A model generated the notes under the pieces. The model was given only the letters and a program-made list of their open reading frames with translations. It did not search any database and had not been told where the DNA came from. Both the position numbers and the translations under genes were made by a program. Shown piece by piece: positions 9,385-19,854 of a stretch of DNA of 64,000 nt. Source of the stretch: Bartonella raoultii (GTDB lineage: Bacteria; Pseudomonadota; Alphaproteobacteria; Rhizobiales; Rhizobiaceae); NCBI RefSeq assembly GCF_019659805.1, contig NZ_JAIFRO010000002.1:62001-126000 (forward strand). The letters run 5' to 3'. Every line of letters begins with the position of its first letter. Within the stretch, counting starts at the first letter, position 1.

Positions 9385-9849
9385 TTAGACTGATTTACGC
9401 CATATTTTTCTAAAAAAGAATGCCTCAATGGCTTGACAAATGGCTGTGCAATCTGCTTCACGAAGACTAGGAAGCTTTAAAAGAGGAATGTGTAGATCTG
9501 CAAATTGAAAAGTTTGATTTGTAAAAAAGCGTTCATATTCTGGACCGAGAAGAATAACGCAGTTAATCGCTGTCTGTTTTTTAAACTCTATTGTATAAAG
9601 TCCAGCACCACGAATTTCGATTCCTCCCTGTAAGCCTTCTGGAGTGTATCCATAAAGTTTTCCATTTTTTACACAAAGCACGGTATAATCATCACTGATA
9701 AGTTTTGCTTTACGGTTTGACCATTCAGCACGCTCGAGTAAAGCAAGGGTAAGGGTTGATTTTCCTGAACCAGAAGGACCTATAATTAACAGCCCTTTTC
9801 CTCCTAGTTGGAGGCAATTTGCATGGAGTATTTCATTTTTTGTTTTCAT
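9385..9849 (-). CDS. hprK: HPr kinase/phosphorylase, short alphaproteobacterial form
   Basis: Phosphorylates or dephosphorylates the regulatory serine of HPr. At 154 residues it holds only the catalytic domain; Firmicute HprK is about twice as long. The P-loop GPSGSGKS is at residues 24-31 and the HprK signature appears as GGIEIRGAGLYTIE. The missing N-terminal domain is the normal state in rhizobia and their relatives, not a truncation. It is only about 24 bases downstream of batS on the same strand, which suggests shared transcription with the two-component genes. Confidence 0.92.
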   Translation of the reverse strand: MKTKNEILHANCLQLGGKGLLIIGPSGSGKSTLTLALLERAEWSNRKAKLISDDYTVLCVKNGKLYGYTPEGLQGGIEIRGAGLYTIEFKKQTAINCVILLGPEYERFFTNQTFQFADLHIPLLKLPSLREADCTAICQAIEAFFFRKIWRKSV

Positions 9850-9872
9850 GCCTTTTTCTTTGAGTAAAAGGT

Positions 9873-11657
9873 TTATTTAGCAAGAGGAAGGACAATGGTA
9901 AAACGAGCACCAATTTTACTATCTTGAAGCTTAGGGTCAATAATATTTTCAGCGGTAATTGTTCCATTATGCGCTTCAATGATTTGTCGACTAATAGAAA
10001 GTCCAAGTCCTGAATTTTGTCCAAATGTATCTTCATTTGGTCGATCTGTATAAAAACGTTCAAAAATGCGTTCAATATTTTCTGAACGAATACCAGGGCC
10101 ATTATCTTCAATGGTTAAAATGATAGTTGAAGCGTAACTCTTCATAGTGATACAAATTTTACCATTATCTCGAGGAATGAAAGAACGTGCATTGTCAATG
10201 AGATTGGTAATAACTTGGCCCAAACGCAGTTCATGTCCTAACACAAGATACGCTTTTCCATGAGGACGTGGAATAACATTAAGACTTATATCAATGGTTT
10301 GTGTACTCCGATATATTTCTTGAGCGGCATTAACAAGATTTTCCAAAAGTGGTATCATATCAACGATTTCTGCAGTTTCACGTGCAAGTTCTGCATCAAG
10401 CCTAGAAGCATCAGAAATATCAGTAATGAGACGATCAAGACGACGCACATCATGTTGAATAATTTCAAGTAACTTTTCTTGTGCCTCTTCATTTTTTGCT
10501 AAGGGAAGTGTCTCGACAGCACTGCGTAGCGAAGTAAGAGGATTCTTTAATTCATGACTTACATCAGCAGCAAAACGTTCAATGGCTTCAATACGCATAT
10601 AAAGAGCATTTGTCATATCACGAATAGAAGTCGAAAGATGTCCAATTTCATCTTCACGCATTGAAAAATCAGGAATTTCTACGCGCTTATTATTGCCATT
10701 ACGCACACGATTGGCAGAGGCAGACAATTTGCTTAAAGGATAAGCAATGGTATGGGCTAAAAAAAGGGAAAGAACCAAAAGCACACTGCCTACAACAGCA
10801 AAGACTTTAAAAATAACCAATCTTTCACCTTTTACGATATTATCAATATCTGATCCAGTGGTTGAAAGTAGTAGCGCTCCCACTACTGCACGATAGCGCT
10901 GAACAGGCACAGCCACAGAAACAATAAGTTGGCCTTGTCGATTACGTCGTTTGGCGGTTGCAAGAGAACCATTTAATGCACGGTAAACCTCTGGATAAGC
11001 AATACCAACATTTTTTGTTTGCTCTCTATCAATGGCAAGACCTTTGCCATAAAACGTATTTGAAAACCATGAAGAGAATTTCTCCCACCAGCTTTGTTCC
11101 GTTTTAAGTGGAGGCAAATCATAACGGAAAACTTCACCACTAGAATAGAGAACCCGTGAATCAAGAAGCAAAGTTGCATCACGATCATAGATGCGTGCTC
11201 TTGTCGTTTTAGGCGTAAGAAGACGTCTTAAAAGAGGACCAATTTGTTCAGGGTTAATGGGGAAGTCCCAAGAATCAGTTGATTGAGGTGCGGGTGTAAC
11301 GCTTTCTCCGGCTTGTAATTCTAAAAGTTTTTGAGGATCAATGAGGATAGAATTTGTATCCACTGTTGCAGAGGCTGCAATAGCGCCTGCGATAATTTTT
11401 CCTTGGATGCATAAACTTTTAATTTTTGCTTCAATCAAACCATCACGAAACTGATTAAGATATAAAATACCTGTCACAAGAATGGCAAGAGCTGCAATAT
11501 TTAAAATGACAATGCGACGTGTAAGGCTGGAAAAAAGCAATTGTCTAAGAAGTCGTTGTGCTCGAAAATGGAAATGTGCAAACATAAGCAATGGTATTGA
11601 GAAAATGCTGCTGGGTACCTTTTTTTGCAGTGTTTCCAGTTGAGAGTTTTTTGTCAT
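9873..11657 (-). CDS. batS: Two-component sensor histidine kinase (ChvG/BvrS/BatS)
   Basis: A 594-residue inner-membrane kinase. A cytoplasmic N-terminal tail is followed by TM1 (about 41-68), a large periplasmic sensor loop (about 70-275), TM2 (about 281-303), HAMP, the dimerisation helix RFAADVSHELKNPLTSLRSA with phospho-accepting His368, then the ATPase with NLIDNARSF, DNGPGI and GLGLSISRQI. This is the family of Sinorhizobium ExoS, Agrobacterium ChvG and Brucella BvrS. In Bartonella, BatS responds to host-like pH and, with BatR, activates the VirB system. The response regulator lies 39 bases upstream on the same strand. Confidence 0.96.
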   Translation of the reverse strand: MTKNSQLETLQKKVPSSIFSIPLLMFAHFHFRAQRLLRQLLFSSLTRRIVILNIAALAILVTGILYLNQFRDGLIEAKIKSLCIQGKIIAGAIAASATVDTNSILIDPQKLLELQAGESVTPAPQSTDSWDFPINPEQIGPLLRRLLTPKTTRARIYDRDATLLLDSRVLYSSGEVFRYDLPPLKTEQSWWEKFSSWFSNTFYGKGLAIDREQTKNVGIAYPEVYRALNGSLATAKRRNRQGQLIVSVAVPVQRYRAVVGALLLSTTGSDIDNIVKGERLVIFKVFAVVGSVLLVLSLFLAHTIAYPLSKLSASANRVRNGNNKRVEIPDFSMREDEIGHLSTSIRDMTNALYMRIEAIERFAADVSHELKNPLTSLRSAVETLPLAKNEEAQEKLLEIIQHDVRRLDRLITDISDASRLDAELARETAEIVDMIPLLENLVNAAQEIYRSTQTIDISLNVIPRPHGKAYLVLGHELRLGQVITNLIDNARSFIPRDNGKICITMKSYASTIILTIEDNGPGIRSENIERIFERFYTDRPNEDTFGQNSGLGLSISRQIIEAHNGTITAENIIDPKLQDSKIGARFTIVLPLAK

Positions 11658-11696
11658 TTATTTAATCGCCATTTAAACTTTTGCGACAAAAAAGTT

Positions 11697-12419
11697 TTAT
11701 ACCTCATGAAAACGATAACCTACACCATAAAGTGTTTCAATCATTGCAAAATCATCATCCACTTGTTTAAACTTTTTACGCAAACGTTTAATGTGACTAT
11801 CGATGGTGCGGTCATCGACATAGACTTGATCACTATAAGCAGCATCCATTAACGCATCACGACTTTTCACAACCCCTGGCCTTTGTGCTAAAGTTTGTAG
11901 AATCAAAAACTCCGTAACGGTTAAAATAACAGGTTTATCTTTCCAAGTACAGGTGTGACGTTCTTGATCCATTACAAGATCCCCACGTTTCAGAGAAGAA
12001 GTAGGTGAGCTTCCTACTGCAAGAGGCTGATTACGCGCATTAGAACGGCGTAGAATAGCTTTCACACGTTCAATGAGAAGGCGTTGAGAAAAAGGTTTGG
12101 TAATAAAATCGTCAGCACCCATTTTAAGACCAAATAATTCATCAATTTCATCATCTTTAGAAGTTAAAAAAATAACTGGAATATCAGATTTTTGACGCAA
12201 GCGGCGCAAAAGTTCCATCCCATCCATTCGGGGCATTTTAATGTCAAAAATAGCTAAATGTGGAGGATGTAGTGTGAGACCTTTAAGTGCAGATGCTCCA
12301 TCTGTATAGCTTTCAACCCGATAGCCTTCTGTTTCAAGCGCAAAAGATAAAGATGTCAAAATATTGCGGTCGTCATCAACAAGTACAATTGTTTGTGTGA
12401 CTGTTGGCGTATCTTTCAT
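11697..12419 (-). CDS. batR: Two-component response regulator (ChvI/BvrR/BatR)
   Basis: OmpR-type regulator of 240 residues. The receiver domain has acidic DDD (15-17), phospho-acceptor Asp59 in [12 protein letters not shown], and Lys108 in ITKPF. The C-terminal winged helix contains [13 protein letters not shown] and [16 protein letters not shown] and ends with [12 protein letters not shown]. It is the cognate partner of the kinase encoded next to it and the first gene of the run continuing into HprK, EIIA and HPr. In Bartonella this regulator controls host-interaction genes. Confidence 0.97.
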   Translation of the reverse strand: MKDTPTVTQTIVLVDDDRNILTSLSFALETEGYRVESYTDGASALKGLTLHPPHLAIFDIKMPRMDGMELLRRLRQKSDIPVIFLTSKDDEIDELFGLKMGADDFITKPFSQRLLIERVKAILRRSNARNQPLAVGSSPTSSLKRGDLVMDQERHTCTWKDKPVILTVTEFLILQTLAQRPGVVKSRDALMDAAYSDQVYVDDRTIDSHIKRLRKKFKQVDDDFAMIETLYGVGYRFHEV

Positions 12420-12830
12420 GGCTTCTTATACCTTTCTATTGCCTCTATTGCTTTAGCAGCAAGTTACCTATTACCCACGTATTTATATGGGAGTTCACAT
12501 TTTTTTTGCAAAACAAAAGTGCTGTGAACTTTAGCAGAGTAAAAAACCTTTTTTCTTGAGAATAAAAGCTTGTTTTACCTCTACAATTTTATAATGCTTT
12601 TGTTTGTATTAAGATCCCTTTGCTTGAGAGAAATTTTTCACGAAAATGTTTTTTTTAAAGTTTATTGTCGTCTCCGTTTCAGATTATTATTTTTTCTGTC
12701 TCAGAATTGAACAAGTCTTTTTTTCTGGTTGAAGTTTAGAAAATCTGCCTATCTGTTTTAAGAGCAAAGAAAACAGAGTGTAGTGTTATATGTGCAAAAA
12801 ACTGTTGCCACTATACAAAAGGAGGCTACA
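12420..12830. other. Divergent intergenic region between batR and the LysM protein
   Basis: About 410 AT-rich bases that must contain promoters for both directions. I see no gene and no clear regulator site. The open frame of the LysM protein extends back to 12783 through a GTG, but its strong ribosome binding site lies inside that stretch. Confidence 0.5.
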
Positions 12831-13286
12831 ATGGGATTTTTTAATTTTGTTAAAGCAGTTGGCGAAAAGCTTGGTATTGGGGATCATGCACCAGAAGAAA
12901 AAGATTTTAAAGCTGCATTTGATCGTTTTCAACTTGACACAGAAAAAGTGAATATTCAGGTTGAAAATGATAAAGCTGTTTTGAGTGGTGAGGTTCCAGA
13001 TAGGGAAACATTGGAAAAAGCACTTTTAGTAGTTGGTAATGCGCAGGGTATTTCTTCTGTTGATATTGACCAATTAAAAATTACAGATACTGCAGCTGAG
13101 AAAGCTTCTCGTTTTTATGAAGTTAAATCGGGTGATAATCTTTGGAAAATTGCTGAAGAAGTTTATGGGAAGGGGCAAGGCCATAAAAACACATTCATTT
13201 TTGAAGCCAACAAACCGATGTTAAAATCGCCTGATAAAATTTATTCTGGACAAATTTTACGTATTCCTGAAATTGAGCACGCTTAA
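12831..13286 (+). CDS. BON-LysM domain protein (Kbp/YgaU family)
   Basis: 151 residues. It begins MGFFNFVKAVGEKLG, has a BON domain (about 20-88, FQLDTEKVNIQVENDKAVLS and VPDRETLEKALLVVGN) and a C-terminal LysM domain (about 100-150, FYEVKSGDNLWKIAEEVYG to IYSGQILRIPE). E. coli YgaU/Kbp of the same layout binds potassium, and the LysM part often binds peptidoglycan. There is no signal peptide, so it is cytoplasmic in the family. AGGAGG lies 6 bases before this ATG, which fixes the start. Confidence 0.9.
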   Translation: MGFFNFVKAVGEKLGIGDHAPEEKDFKAAFDRFQLDTEKVNIQVENDKAVLSGEVPDRETLEKALLVVGNAQGISSVDIDQLKITDTAAEKASRFYEVKSGDNLWKIAEEVYGKGQGHKNTFIFEANKPMLKSPDKIYSGQILRIPEIEHA

Positions 13287-13331
13287 TTAAAAAAGGATAA
13301 ATTTTTTTACATTCCATTTTTGTTACACTAA

Positions 13332-13366
13332 AATGAAGAAGTGTGATTTTTTTTACACCTCTTCAT
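13332..13366. terminator. Hairpin between convergent LysM and copper-chaperone genes
   Basis: AATGAAGAAGTGT, a T-rich 9-10 base loop, then ACACCTCTTCATT: a 13-bp stem with one mismatch. No long T-run follows on the plus side. It is probably a shared terminator for the two convergent genes. Confidence 0.5.
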
Positions 13367-13403
13367 TGATGTTAAAACGTTGATTAAATGGTTATGCAAG
13401 AAT

Positions 13404-13982
13404 TTATTGAACAGGTGTTGATTTTACAGGTGATGCATCTCCTATAGCTTTCACAGAGAAATTAATATCAACAGTTCCTGCTTTTTCAAATGTTAATTTC
13501 GCGTTGATTTTATCACCCGGCTTGAATGGTTGTGAAAGCCCCATGAACATGATGTGATTACCACCAGGTTTCAGTGTAACTTCGCCATTTCCAGGAATTT
13601 CAACGCCGTTGTGCATTTTTTCCATTTTCATAATATCATTAACAACAGACATAGAATGAATTTCTGTTGTTTGTACTCCATCGGTTGATACAGAAACCAA
13701 TCGATCTGGAGTGCTGCTATGGTTAATTATATAAAGATAACCACTACTAACTTTGATGCCTTGGGGTGTTGCACGCATCCAAGGATGAAGAATTTCTATA
13801 TCTCCAATTTTATATTGTTGATCGTTGAGTTTATGTTGTTGAGCAGCTGCAGGTAAGGCTATAATACAAGAAAAAATAAGAGCACATGCAATATTTGTGA
13901 CAATCTTTTTTAAAAAAGATTGTGCGTGAGCTGTATTGTTATATATACAGTTCCTTAGGCTCTTAACAATACATGTTATCAT
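13404..13982 (-). CDS. Periplasmic copper chaperone PCu(A)C family
   Basis: 192 residues. An N-terminal signal (hydrophobic IVTNIACALIFSCIIALP, then AAAQQ cleavage region near residue 50) directs export. The mature part has the copper-binding H/M pattern: HPWMRATPQ, EIHSMSVVND, MEKMHNG and the GGNHIMFMGL motif. The family hands Cu(I) to the CuA site of cytochrome c oxidase. I start at 13982 because AAAGGAGGG lies just upstream; the frame is open to 14030, but the extension precedes that site. It stands alone, with dnaK divergent and 840 bases away. Confidence 0.9.
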   Translation of the reverse strand: MITCIVKSLRNCIYNNTAHAQSFLKKIVTNIACALIFSCIIALPAAAQQHKLNDQQYKIGDIEILHPWMRATPQGIKVSSGYLYIINHSSTPDRLVSVSTDGVQTTEIHSMSVVNDIMKMEKMHNGVEIPGNGEVTLKPGGNHIMFMGLSQPFKPGDKINAKLTFEKAGTVDINFSVKAIGDASPVKSTPVQ

Positions 13983-14820
13983 TGATTTACCCTCCTTTGT
14001 TAGATACATTTTTAAACGCTCTCTTTTCATATTTAGCAGAGTTTTTGTTTAAAAGAAAAGAAAGAATTTCTAAAGTTTCATTGTTGTTGCTCCGAAGAGG
14101 AAAAACATTGGATAGTTGCATTTTTAAGAAGGCGATAGGGCTTAAGAAGACAATATACTTAAAAGCGAAGAAATGGTCTTACAAATTTAAGAAATATATA
14201 GCTAAGAAAGGGAATATATTGGTTCTCTTCAAAGGCTAGTTAAAAAAATATTAAACAATAAAGCTGTTAGGAATAAAGGTGTGTAGAAGATATGACAGAT
14301 ACTATCCTTACAAATTAAGAATCTTTAGTAAAAGATTTTAGTATTATGGGAATGAATATGAAAAATGCTTTCTCATTATGAGTGTAGGGATATAATCTTC
14401 ATAAGCGATAGAGTGAAGAAAAGCTTATAATATTTATAATATAAATCTTTAGCGCTTGAGAAATCCTTTCATAAGATGACTTCTTGTAGCTATGAGAAGT
14501 TTATTGTCCTTATGTTTTAATTTTTATAGAATATATTTTGATAAGAGATAAGATATGTTACTATGTCCACGTTTTTAATAAATTATGGTATTTACACGTA
14601 AGTAGAATGCCTCTTTTAGAAGAAAAATTTTATTTTAGGAATGTTTCTCTCATTGTTCTCTTGTAGCGATAAGAGCCTGTTCTTATATACGAACCAGCAA
14701 GGCTGTTGCAGCTTGCGATTTTAATTATGTAATTTGAAGTGAAATGCAGGCTTTATTAAGGAGCTGTCTTAGGAAGATGCTTGATGAAGGTTGAGGTAGC
14801 TTGCTGAATGGAGATAAAAT
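13983..14820. other. Long intergenic region upstream of dnaK
   Basis: About 840 bases without a supported gene. An 88-codon plus-strand frame (13973-14239) is Lys/Leu-rich, has no similarity I know and overlaps the start of the copper-chaperone gene, so I do not call it. The region has three stem-loops of similar sequence (14397-14418, 14479-14498, 14658-14675) and a candidate RpoH promoter. I see no CIRCE element. Confidence 0.5.
14660..14688 (+). promoter_or_regulatory. Candidate heat-shock (sigma-32) promoter of dnaK
   Basis: CTTGTA (14660-14665), 16 bases, CTTATAT (14682-14688). This is close to the alphaproteobacterial RpoH pattern and is about 130 bases before the dnaK ATG. It overlaps a stem-loop. 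Read by eye only. Confidence 0.35.
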
Positions 14821-16716
14821 ATGGCAAAAGTAATTGGTATTGATTTGGGGACGACTAACTCTTGTGTTGCTGTTATGGATGGCAAAAACGCAAAGGTTAT
14901 TGAAAATTCAGAAGGGGCGCGAACGACGCCTTCTATTGTTGCCTTTACTGATGGAGGAGAGCGGCTTGTCGGACAGCCTGCTAAACGGCAAGCAGTTACG
15001 AATCCTGAAGGAACAGTTTTTGCAGTTAAACGTCTTATTGGACGCCGCTTTGATGATCCTATGGTTGAAAAAGATAAAGCGCTTGTTCCTTATAAAATTG
15101 TTAAAGGTGACAATGGCGATGCATGGGTTGAAGAAACGGGTAAAAAATATTCTCCGTCACAAATTTCGGCAATGATTTTACAAAAGATGAAAGAAACTGC
15201 TGAATCTTATCTTGGTGAAAAGGTTGAACAAGCAGTTATTACTGTTCCTGCTTATTTCAATGATGCACAACGTCAAGCGACTAAAGATGCGGGTAAAATT
15301 GCGGGGCTTGAGGTTTTGCGCATTATAAATGAACCGACAGCAGCAGCGTTAGCGTATGGTTTAGATAAAAAAGATGGAAAAACGATTGCTGTTTATGACC
15401 TTGGTGGTGGTACATTTGATATTTCTGTACTTGAAATTGGGGATGGCGTTTTTGAAGTAAAGTCAACCAATGGGGATACATTTTTGGGTGGTGAAGACTT
15501 TGATATGCGTCTGGTTGGTTATTTTGCTGATGAATTTAAGAAAGAACAAGGGATTGATCTGAAAAATGATAAACTGGCATTGCAACGCTTAAAAGAAGCT
15601 GCAGAAAAAGCAAAGATTGAACTTTCTTCTTCACAGCAAACTGAAATCAACTTACCATTTATTACAGCAGATCAATCTGGTCCGAAACACTTAACGATGA
15701 AATTGACTCGGGCAAAATTTGAAGCGCTTGTTGATGATTTAGTTCAGCGCACTATCGAACCTTGTAAAGCAGCATTGAAAGATGCAGGACTAAAAGCTGG
15801 TGAGATTGATGAAGTTGTTTTAGTGGGCGGTATGACACGTATGCCCAAAATTCAGGAAGTTGTAAAAAGTTTCTTTGGCAAAGATCCACATAAAGGTGTT
15901 AACCCTGATGAAGTGGTGGCGATGGGTGCTGCTATTCAAGGGGGCGTATTACAGGGTGATGTAAAAGATGTATTGTTGCTAGATGTAACGCCTTTATCTT
16001 TGGGAATTGAAACATTGGGCGGGGTTTTTACACGTCTTATTGAGCGTAATACCACTATTCCCACAAAGAAATCGCAAGTTTTTTCAACTGCTGATGATAA
16101 TCAGAATGCTGTGACTATTCGTGTTTTCCAAGGCGAACGCGAAATGGCTCATGATAACAAATTACTCGCTCAGTTTGATCTGGTTGGTATTCCACCAGCA
16201 CCACGTGGTGTACCGCAAATTGAGGTCACTTTTGATATTGATGCGAATGGTATTGTCAATGTTTCAGCGAAGGATAAAGGAACCGGTAAAGAACATCAAA
16301 TTCGTATTCAAGCATCAGGTGGTTTAAGTGATGCTGATATTGAAAAAATGGTCAAAGATGCAGAAGAGCATGCGGCTGAAGATAAAAAGCGTCGTGAGGG
16401 GGTTGAGGCTAAAAATCAAGCGGAAGCTCTTATCCATTCAACAGAAAAATCGCTTACAGAATATGGTGATAAAGTATCAGCTGAAGAGAAAGAGCAGATT
16501 GAAACGGCAATATCTGATTTAAAATCTGCGCTTGAGGGTACTGATACTGGAGAAGTAACAACAAAAATGCAAAAATTAGCAGAAGTTAGTATGAAGCTTG
16601 GACAAGCTATGTATGAAGCGTCTCAAGCAGCAACGTCCGATACTGAAACAGATACAAAGAATAACGATGATGTTGTTGATGCTGATTTTGAAGAAGTTAA
16701 TGATAAAAAGAAGTAG
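14821..16716 (+). CDS. dnaK: Chaperone DnaK (Hsp70)
   Basis: 631 residues, the standard DnaK length. The ATPase domain starts [19 protein letters not shown] and includes [11 protein letters not shown] and [18 protein letters not shown], with the linker [16 protein letters not shown] substrate-binding domain and helical lid follow, and the acidic C-terminal tail ends [16 protein letters not shown]. With DnaJ (downstream) and GrpE (upstream in the window) it forms the complete Hsp70 machine. GGAG sits about 8 bases before the ATG. Confidence 0.99.
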   Translation: MAKVIGIDLGTTNSCVAVMDGKNAKVIENSEGARTTPSIVAFTDGGERLVGQPAKRQAVTNPEGTVFAVKRLIGRRFDDPMVEKDKALVPYKIVKGDNGDAWVEETGKKYSPSQISAMILQKMKETAESYLGEKVEQAVITVPAYFNDAQRQATKDAGKIAGLEVLRIINEPTAAALAYGLDKKDGKTIAVYDLGGGTFDISVLEIGDGVFEVKSTNGDTFLGGEDFDMRLVGYFADEFKKEQGIDLKNDKLALQRLKEAAEKAKIELSSSQQTEINLPFITADQSGPKHLTMKLTRAKFEALVDDLVQRTIEPCKAALKDAGLKAGEIDEVVLVGGMTRMPKIQEVVKSFFGKDPHKGVNPDEVVAMGAAIQGGVLQGDVKDVLLLDVTPLSLGIETLGGVFTRLIERNTTIPTKKSQVFSTADDNQNAVTIRVFQGEREMAHDNKLLAQFDLVGIPPAPRGVPQIEVTFDIDANGIVNVSAKDKGTGKEHQIRIQASGGLSDADIEKMVKDAEEHAAEDKKRREGVEAKNQAEALIHSTEKSLTEYGDKVSAEEKEQIETAISDLKSALEGTDTGEVTTKMQKLAEVSMKLGQAMYEASQAATSDTETDTKNNDDVVDADFEEVNDKKK

Positions 16717-16745
16717 TACAGGACAATGTATTGATCAATAAATAA

Positions 16746-16780
16746 CCCCAGCCTTTGAAATATAAGGCGGGGCTTTATTA
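16746..16780 (+). terminator. Hairpin between dnaK and dnaJ
   Basis: CCCC-A-GCCTT, loop TGAAATAT, AAGGC-GGGG, then CTTTATTA. Nine base pairs with one bulge and a weak T-run. It is a partial terminator or mRNA-stabilising hairpin inside the dnaKJ operon, which would let dnaK be made in excess. Confidence 0.55.
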
Positions 16781-16874
16781 TTTAAGATAAGTTGCAAGTT
16801 TGTTATTAAAAATATAAATTGAAAGTGAAAATTATCCATGAAAATGGATGACACAAAATTATCAGGAATACATG

Positions 16875-18017
16875 ATGAAAATTGATTATTATGAAGTTCT
16901 TGGCGTAACTCGTGAGTGTGATGATAAGAAGTTAAAGTCTGCTTTTCGTAAGTTAGCAATGCAGTATCATCCAGATCGCAACGCGGGGGATAAAGAAGCA
17001 GAGCGGAAATTTAAAGAAATTGGTGAAGCTTATGAAGTTCTGAAAGATCCTCAAAAACGTGCCGCCTATGATCGATTTGGTCACGCAGCTTTTGAAAATA
17101 GCGGCCGCGAAGGAGGAAATCCCTTTGGAGGGTTTGCTGCAAGTGGCGGATTTGCTGATATTTTTGAAGATTTTTTTGGCGAAATTATGGGAGGAATGCA
17201 GCGTAAGCGCAGTGATGGTCGTGAACGTGGTGCAGATTTAAGTTATAATATGGAAGTAACCTTGGAAGAGGCCTTTTCAGGAAAAACTGCACAAATTAAT
17301 ATTCCCAGTTCCGTTACTTGTGATATGTGTGAAGGCTCAGGTGCAAAAAAGGGCTCTAAACCACAAGTTTGTGGAACTTGTCATGGTTCTGGTCGTGTGC
17401 GTGCTGCACAAGGTTTCTTCTCCATTGAAAGAACATGTCACGTGTGTCATGGGCGGGGTGAAACCATTACTGATCCATGTCCAAAGTGCCAAGGAACCAG
17501 AAGAATAGAAAAAAAGCGCTCATTGAGTGTGAATATTCCTGTTGGTATTGAAGATGGTACGCGTATTCGTCTTTCTGGTGAGGGAGACGCTGGTATTCGT
17601 GGTGGTCCTAGTGGTGATCTTTATATTTTTCTTTCTGTTAAACCGCATGAATTTTTTCAACGTGAAGGAGCAGATTTACATTGTCGTGTTCCTATTTCAA
17701 TGGTTACAGCAGCTTTAGGAGGAGAATTTGAAATTTCTGATCTTGAAGGTGTTAAAGCGCGTGTAAAGATTCCAGAAGGAACACAACATGGACGTCAATT
17801 CCGCCTTAAAGGTAAAGGAATGCCAATGTTACGTCGCCAGCAAGCAAGGGGTGATCTTTATATTCATATCACGATTGAAACACCACAGAAACTAACGCAA
17901 GAGCAACGTGATTTGTTGCAAAAATTTGAAAAAATTTCAAACCATGATAATTCACCGCAATCGCATGGTTTTTTTGCACGTATGAAAGAATTTTTTGAGA
18001 GTATTTCTGGTGTTTAA
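16875..18017 (+). CDS. dnaJ: Chaperone DnaJ (Hsp40)
   Basis: 380 residues, full length. The J domain has [11 protein letters not shown] and the HPD motif at 32-34 (QYHPDRNAG). A Gly/Phe-rich stretch follows, then four zinc motifs: [24 protein letters not shown] and CPKCQGTR. The substrate-binding and dimer domains complete the protein. I start at the third in-frame ATG (16875), which gives the conserved [14 protein letters not shown] lies 7 bases upstream. It lies 158 bases after dnaK. Confidence 0.98.
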   Translation: MKIDYYEVLGVTRECDDKKLKSAFRKLAMQYHPDRNAGDKEAERKFKEIGEAYEVLKDPQKRAAYDRFGHAAFENSGREGGNPFGGFAASGGFADIFEDFFGEIMGGMQRKRSDGRERGADLSYNMEVTLEEAFSGKTAQINIPSSVTCDMCEGSGAKKGSKPQVCGTCHGSGRVRAAQGFFSIERTCHVCHGRGETITDPCPKCQGTRRIEKKRSLSVNIPVGIEDGTRIRLSGEGDAGIRGGPSGDLYIFLSVKPHEFFQREGADLHCRVPISMVTAALGGEFEISDLEGVKARVKIPEGTQHGRQFRLKGKGMPMLRRQQARGDLYIHITIETPQKLTQEQRDLLQKFEKISNHDNSPQSHGFFARMKEFFESISGV

Positions 18018-18917
18018 GTGCAAACTGTAAAATTGTTCAGTAAGCGACGAGAAATGATAAGCTATAAAAATAAAATTTGCGTGCTCTTTAAGTGAAAGAT
18101 TGTATATTTTTGCTACCGTAAATTGATGTTTTTTTGAGAGAAAGAACAAATAATCTCTCAGGAGAGAAGAGAAAAGTTTGATCTTACTCTAAGATGTTTT
18201 ACACAACGATTTTCATGTTGTGATGAGATGAATTGAGTGGTTATTTGTTTTTCTTTTAGAATGTTTTTTGTGTTTTTGGATGATATAGAACCCCGTAAGG
18301 TAAAAATGCACTGAAATGATTTTGCGGGCTTTGCAAGAAGATTGGTTAGGATTAAAATAGTGGATTATGCCACAAGTTTTAGAAAAACCGCTTTTCCTAT
18401 AACATATATGGGAGCAAGAATTCTCAATTACTGTTTTTGATTCCAATAATTTAAAAAGAAGACGAATTTTGTAGTAAAAATTTTTGCTTATTGGATGTGG
18501 ATATTTTGATAACTCCCTTACTTTTTATATGCGCTAATTTGACAGTTCATACCATCATAATCAAAAATTTTATATTCTTCTTAAAAATCAAGAGTTGGGT
18601 ATCTCTAGATTCATTGTTAAACATTCTATAATAGGATAAAAGGGAAGTTTAAATATACACTTGGTGTAGATTCAAAATTTTTCTTTCAAACTTTATACAT
18701 AAGGTCATAAAGCAATGGCATGTTGTACATCTATGGTATTTTTTTCTGTCAATTCTTTTGAAGGAAATTGTTTTTGTGGTATCTCATGCTTATTCCACTC
18801 GTAATTTAAAGAGAAGTTAATGATTTTTAGGGGAGACAACAGATAAAACAAAATATGTTTTCACTTTTCCTAAATTCTACTTAAGAAATGGTAAAAAGTG
18901 ATGAGGAGGCTCTTTTT
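18018..18917. other. 900-base region without a recognisable gene
   Basis: All six frames are broken by frequent stops. A 77-codon minus-strand frame (18213-18446) is open but has no known motif. Base composition is AT-rich and looks like decayed coding DNA. I found no tRNA and no clear structured RNA. Confidence 0.5.
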
Positions 18918-19823
18918 ATGAATGATGTTGAAAGCAATATTGCTGATGCTTTTGAAATACAAGCAGCGTTTTTGTCGTCTGCTTTACCTTATATGCAAAA
19001 ATACGAGAATGAAACAGTTGTAGTAAAATATGGCGGTCACGCTATGGGTGATGCTACTTTAGGGCAAGCATTTGCGCGTGATATTGCTTTGTTGAAGCAA
19101 TCAGGTATTAACCCTGTTGTTGTTCATGGTGGTGGTCCTCAAATCGCTAAAATTTTGATGAAAATGGGAATTGAGTCACGGTTTGAAAATGGTTTACGCG
19201 TGACCGATGAACGGATCGTTGAAGTTGTTGAAATGGTTTTGGCGGGGTCTATAAACAAGGAAATAGTTGCTCTTATCAATGCTGAAGGTGAATGGGCAAT
19301 AGGGCTGTGCGGTAAAGATGGCAATATGGTTTTTGCTAAAAAGGCTTATAAAACTGTGATTGATCCCGATTCGCATATTGAACGTGTTTTAGATTTAGGG
19401 TTTGTTGGGGAACCTGTTGAAGTTGATCGCACGTTGCTAGATCTTTTGGCATGTTCTGAAATGATTCCAGTTCTTGCCCCTGTCGCTCCAGGCCGTGATG
19501 GAAAAACCTATAATATTAATGCTGATATTTTTGCGGGAGCCATTGCTGGTGCATTAAAGGCCAAACGTCTTTTGTTTTTGACTGATGTTCCTGGTGTATT
19601 AGATAAACAGGGAAAGCTTTTAAAGGAATTGACAGCTTCAGAAGCTGAAAATCTCATTAAGAATGGAACTATTTCGGGGGGAATGATTCCAAAAGTAGAG
19701 ACTTGTATAAAAGCCCTTCAAAATGGTGTTGAAGGTGTTGTCATTTTAAATGGTAAAACGCCCCATTCTGTTTTGTTAGAACTGTTTACTGAACGAGGAG
19801 TCGGAACACTTATTGTTTCATAA
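18918..19823 (+). CDS. argB: Acetylglutamate kinase
   Basis: 301 residues, amino-acid kinase fold. It phosphorylates N-acetyl-L-glutamate, the second step of arginine synthesis. Motifs: [11 protein letters not shown] (phosphate loop), [31 protein letters not shown] (glutamate binding) and DVPGVLD. I start at 18918, since GGAGG lies 9-10 bases upstream; an earlier ATG at 18888 would place that site inside the gene. argF and argD are in the window 40 kb away, so the arg genes are dispersed. Whether the whole pathway exists cannot be judged here. Confidence 0.96.
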   Translation: MNDVESNIADAFEIQAAFLSSALPYMQKYENETVVVKYGGHAMGDATLGQAFARDIALLKQSGINPVVVHGGGPQIAKILMKMGIESRFENGLRVTDERIVEVVEMVLAGSINKEIVALINAEGEWAIGLCGKDGNMVFAKKAYKTVIDPDSHIERVLDLGFVGEPVEVDRTLLDLLACSEMIPVLAPVAPGRDGKTYNINADIFAGAIAGALKAKRLLFLTDVPGVLDKQGKLLKELTASEAENLIKNGTISGGMIPKVETCIKALQNGVEGVVILNGKTPHSVLLELFTERGVGTLIVS

Positions 19824-19854
19824 GGTGTACAAAAATTGAAGAATGAGGCTTTTC

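Noticed and set aside
9833-10111. 92-codon frame antisense-shifted within batS
   Set aside because: A shadow of batS in another frame on the same strand; no independent support.
12783-12830. N-terminal extension of the BON-LysM protein from a GTG
   Set aside because: AGGAGG sits inside the extension 6 bases before the ATG at 12831, which fits the family N-terminus.
13973-14239. 88-codon plus-strand frame upstream of dnaK
   Set aside because: Overlaps the start of the copper-chaperone gene and is Lys/Leu-rich by composition; no motif and no ribosome binding site.
18213-18446. 77-codon minus-strand frame after dnaJ
   Set aside because: No motif or family signature, and low-complexity composition.
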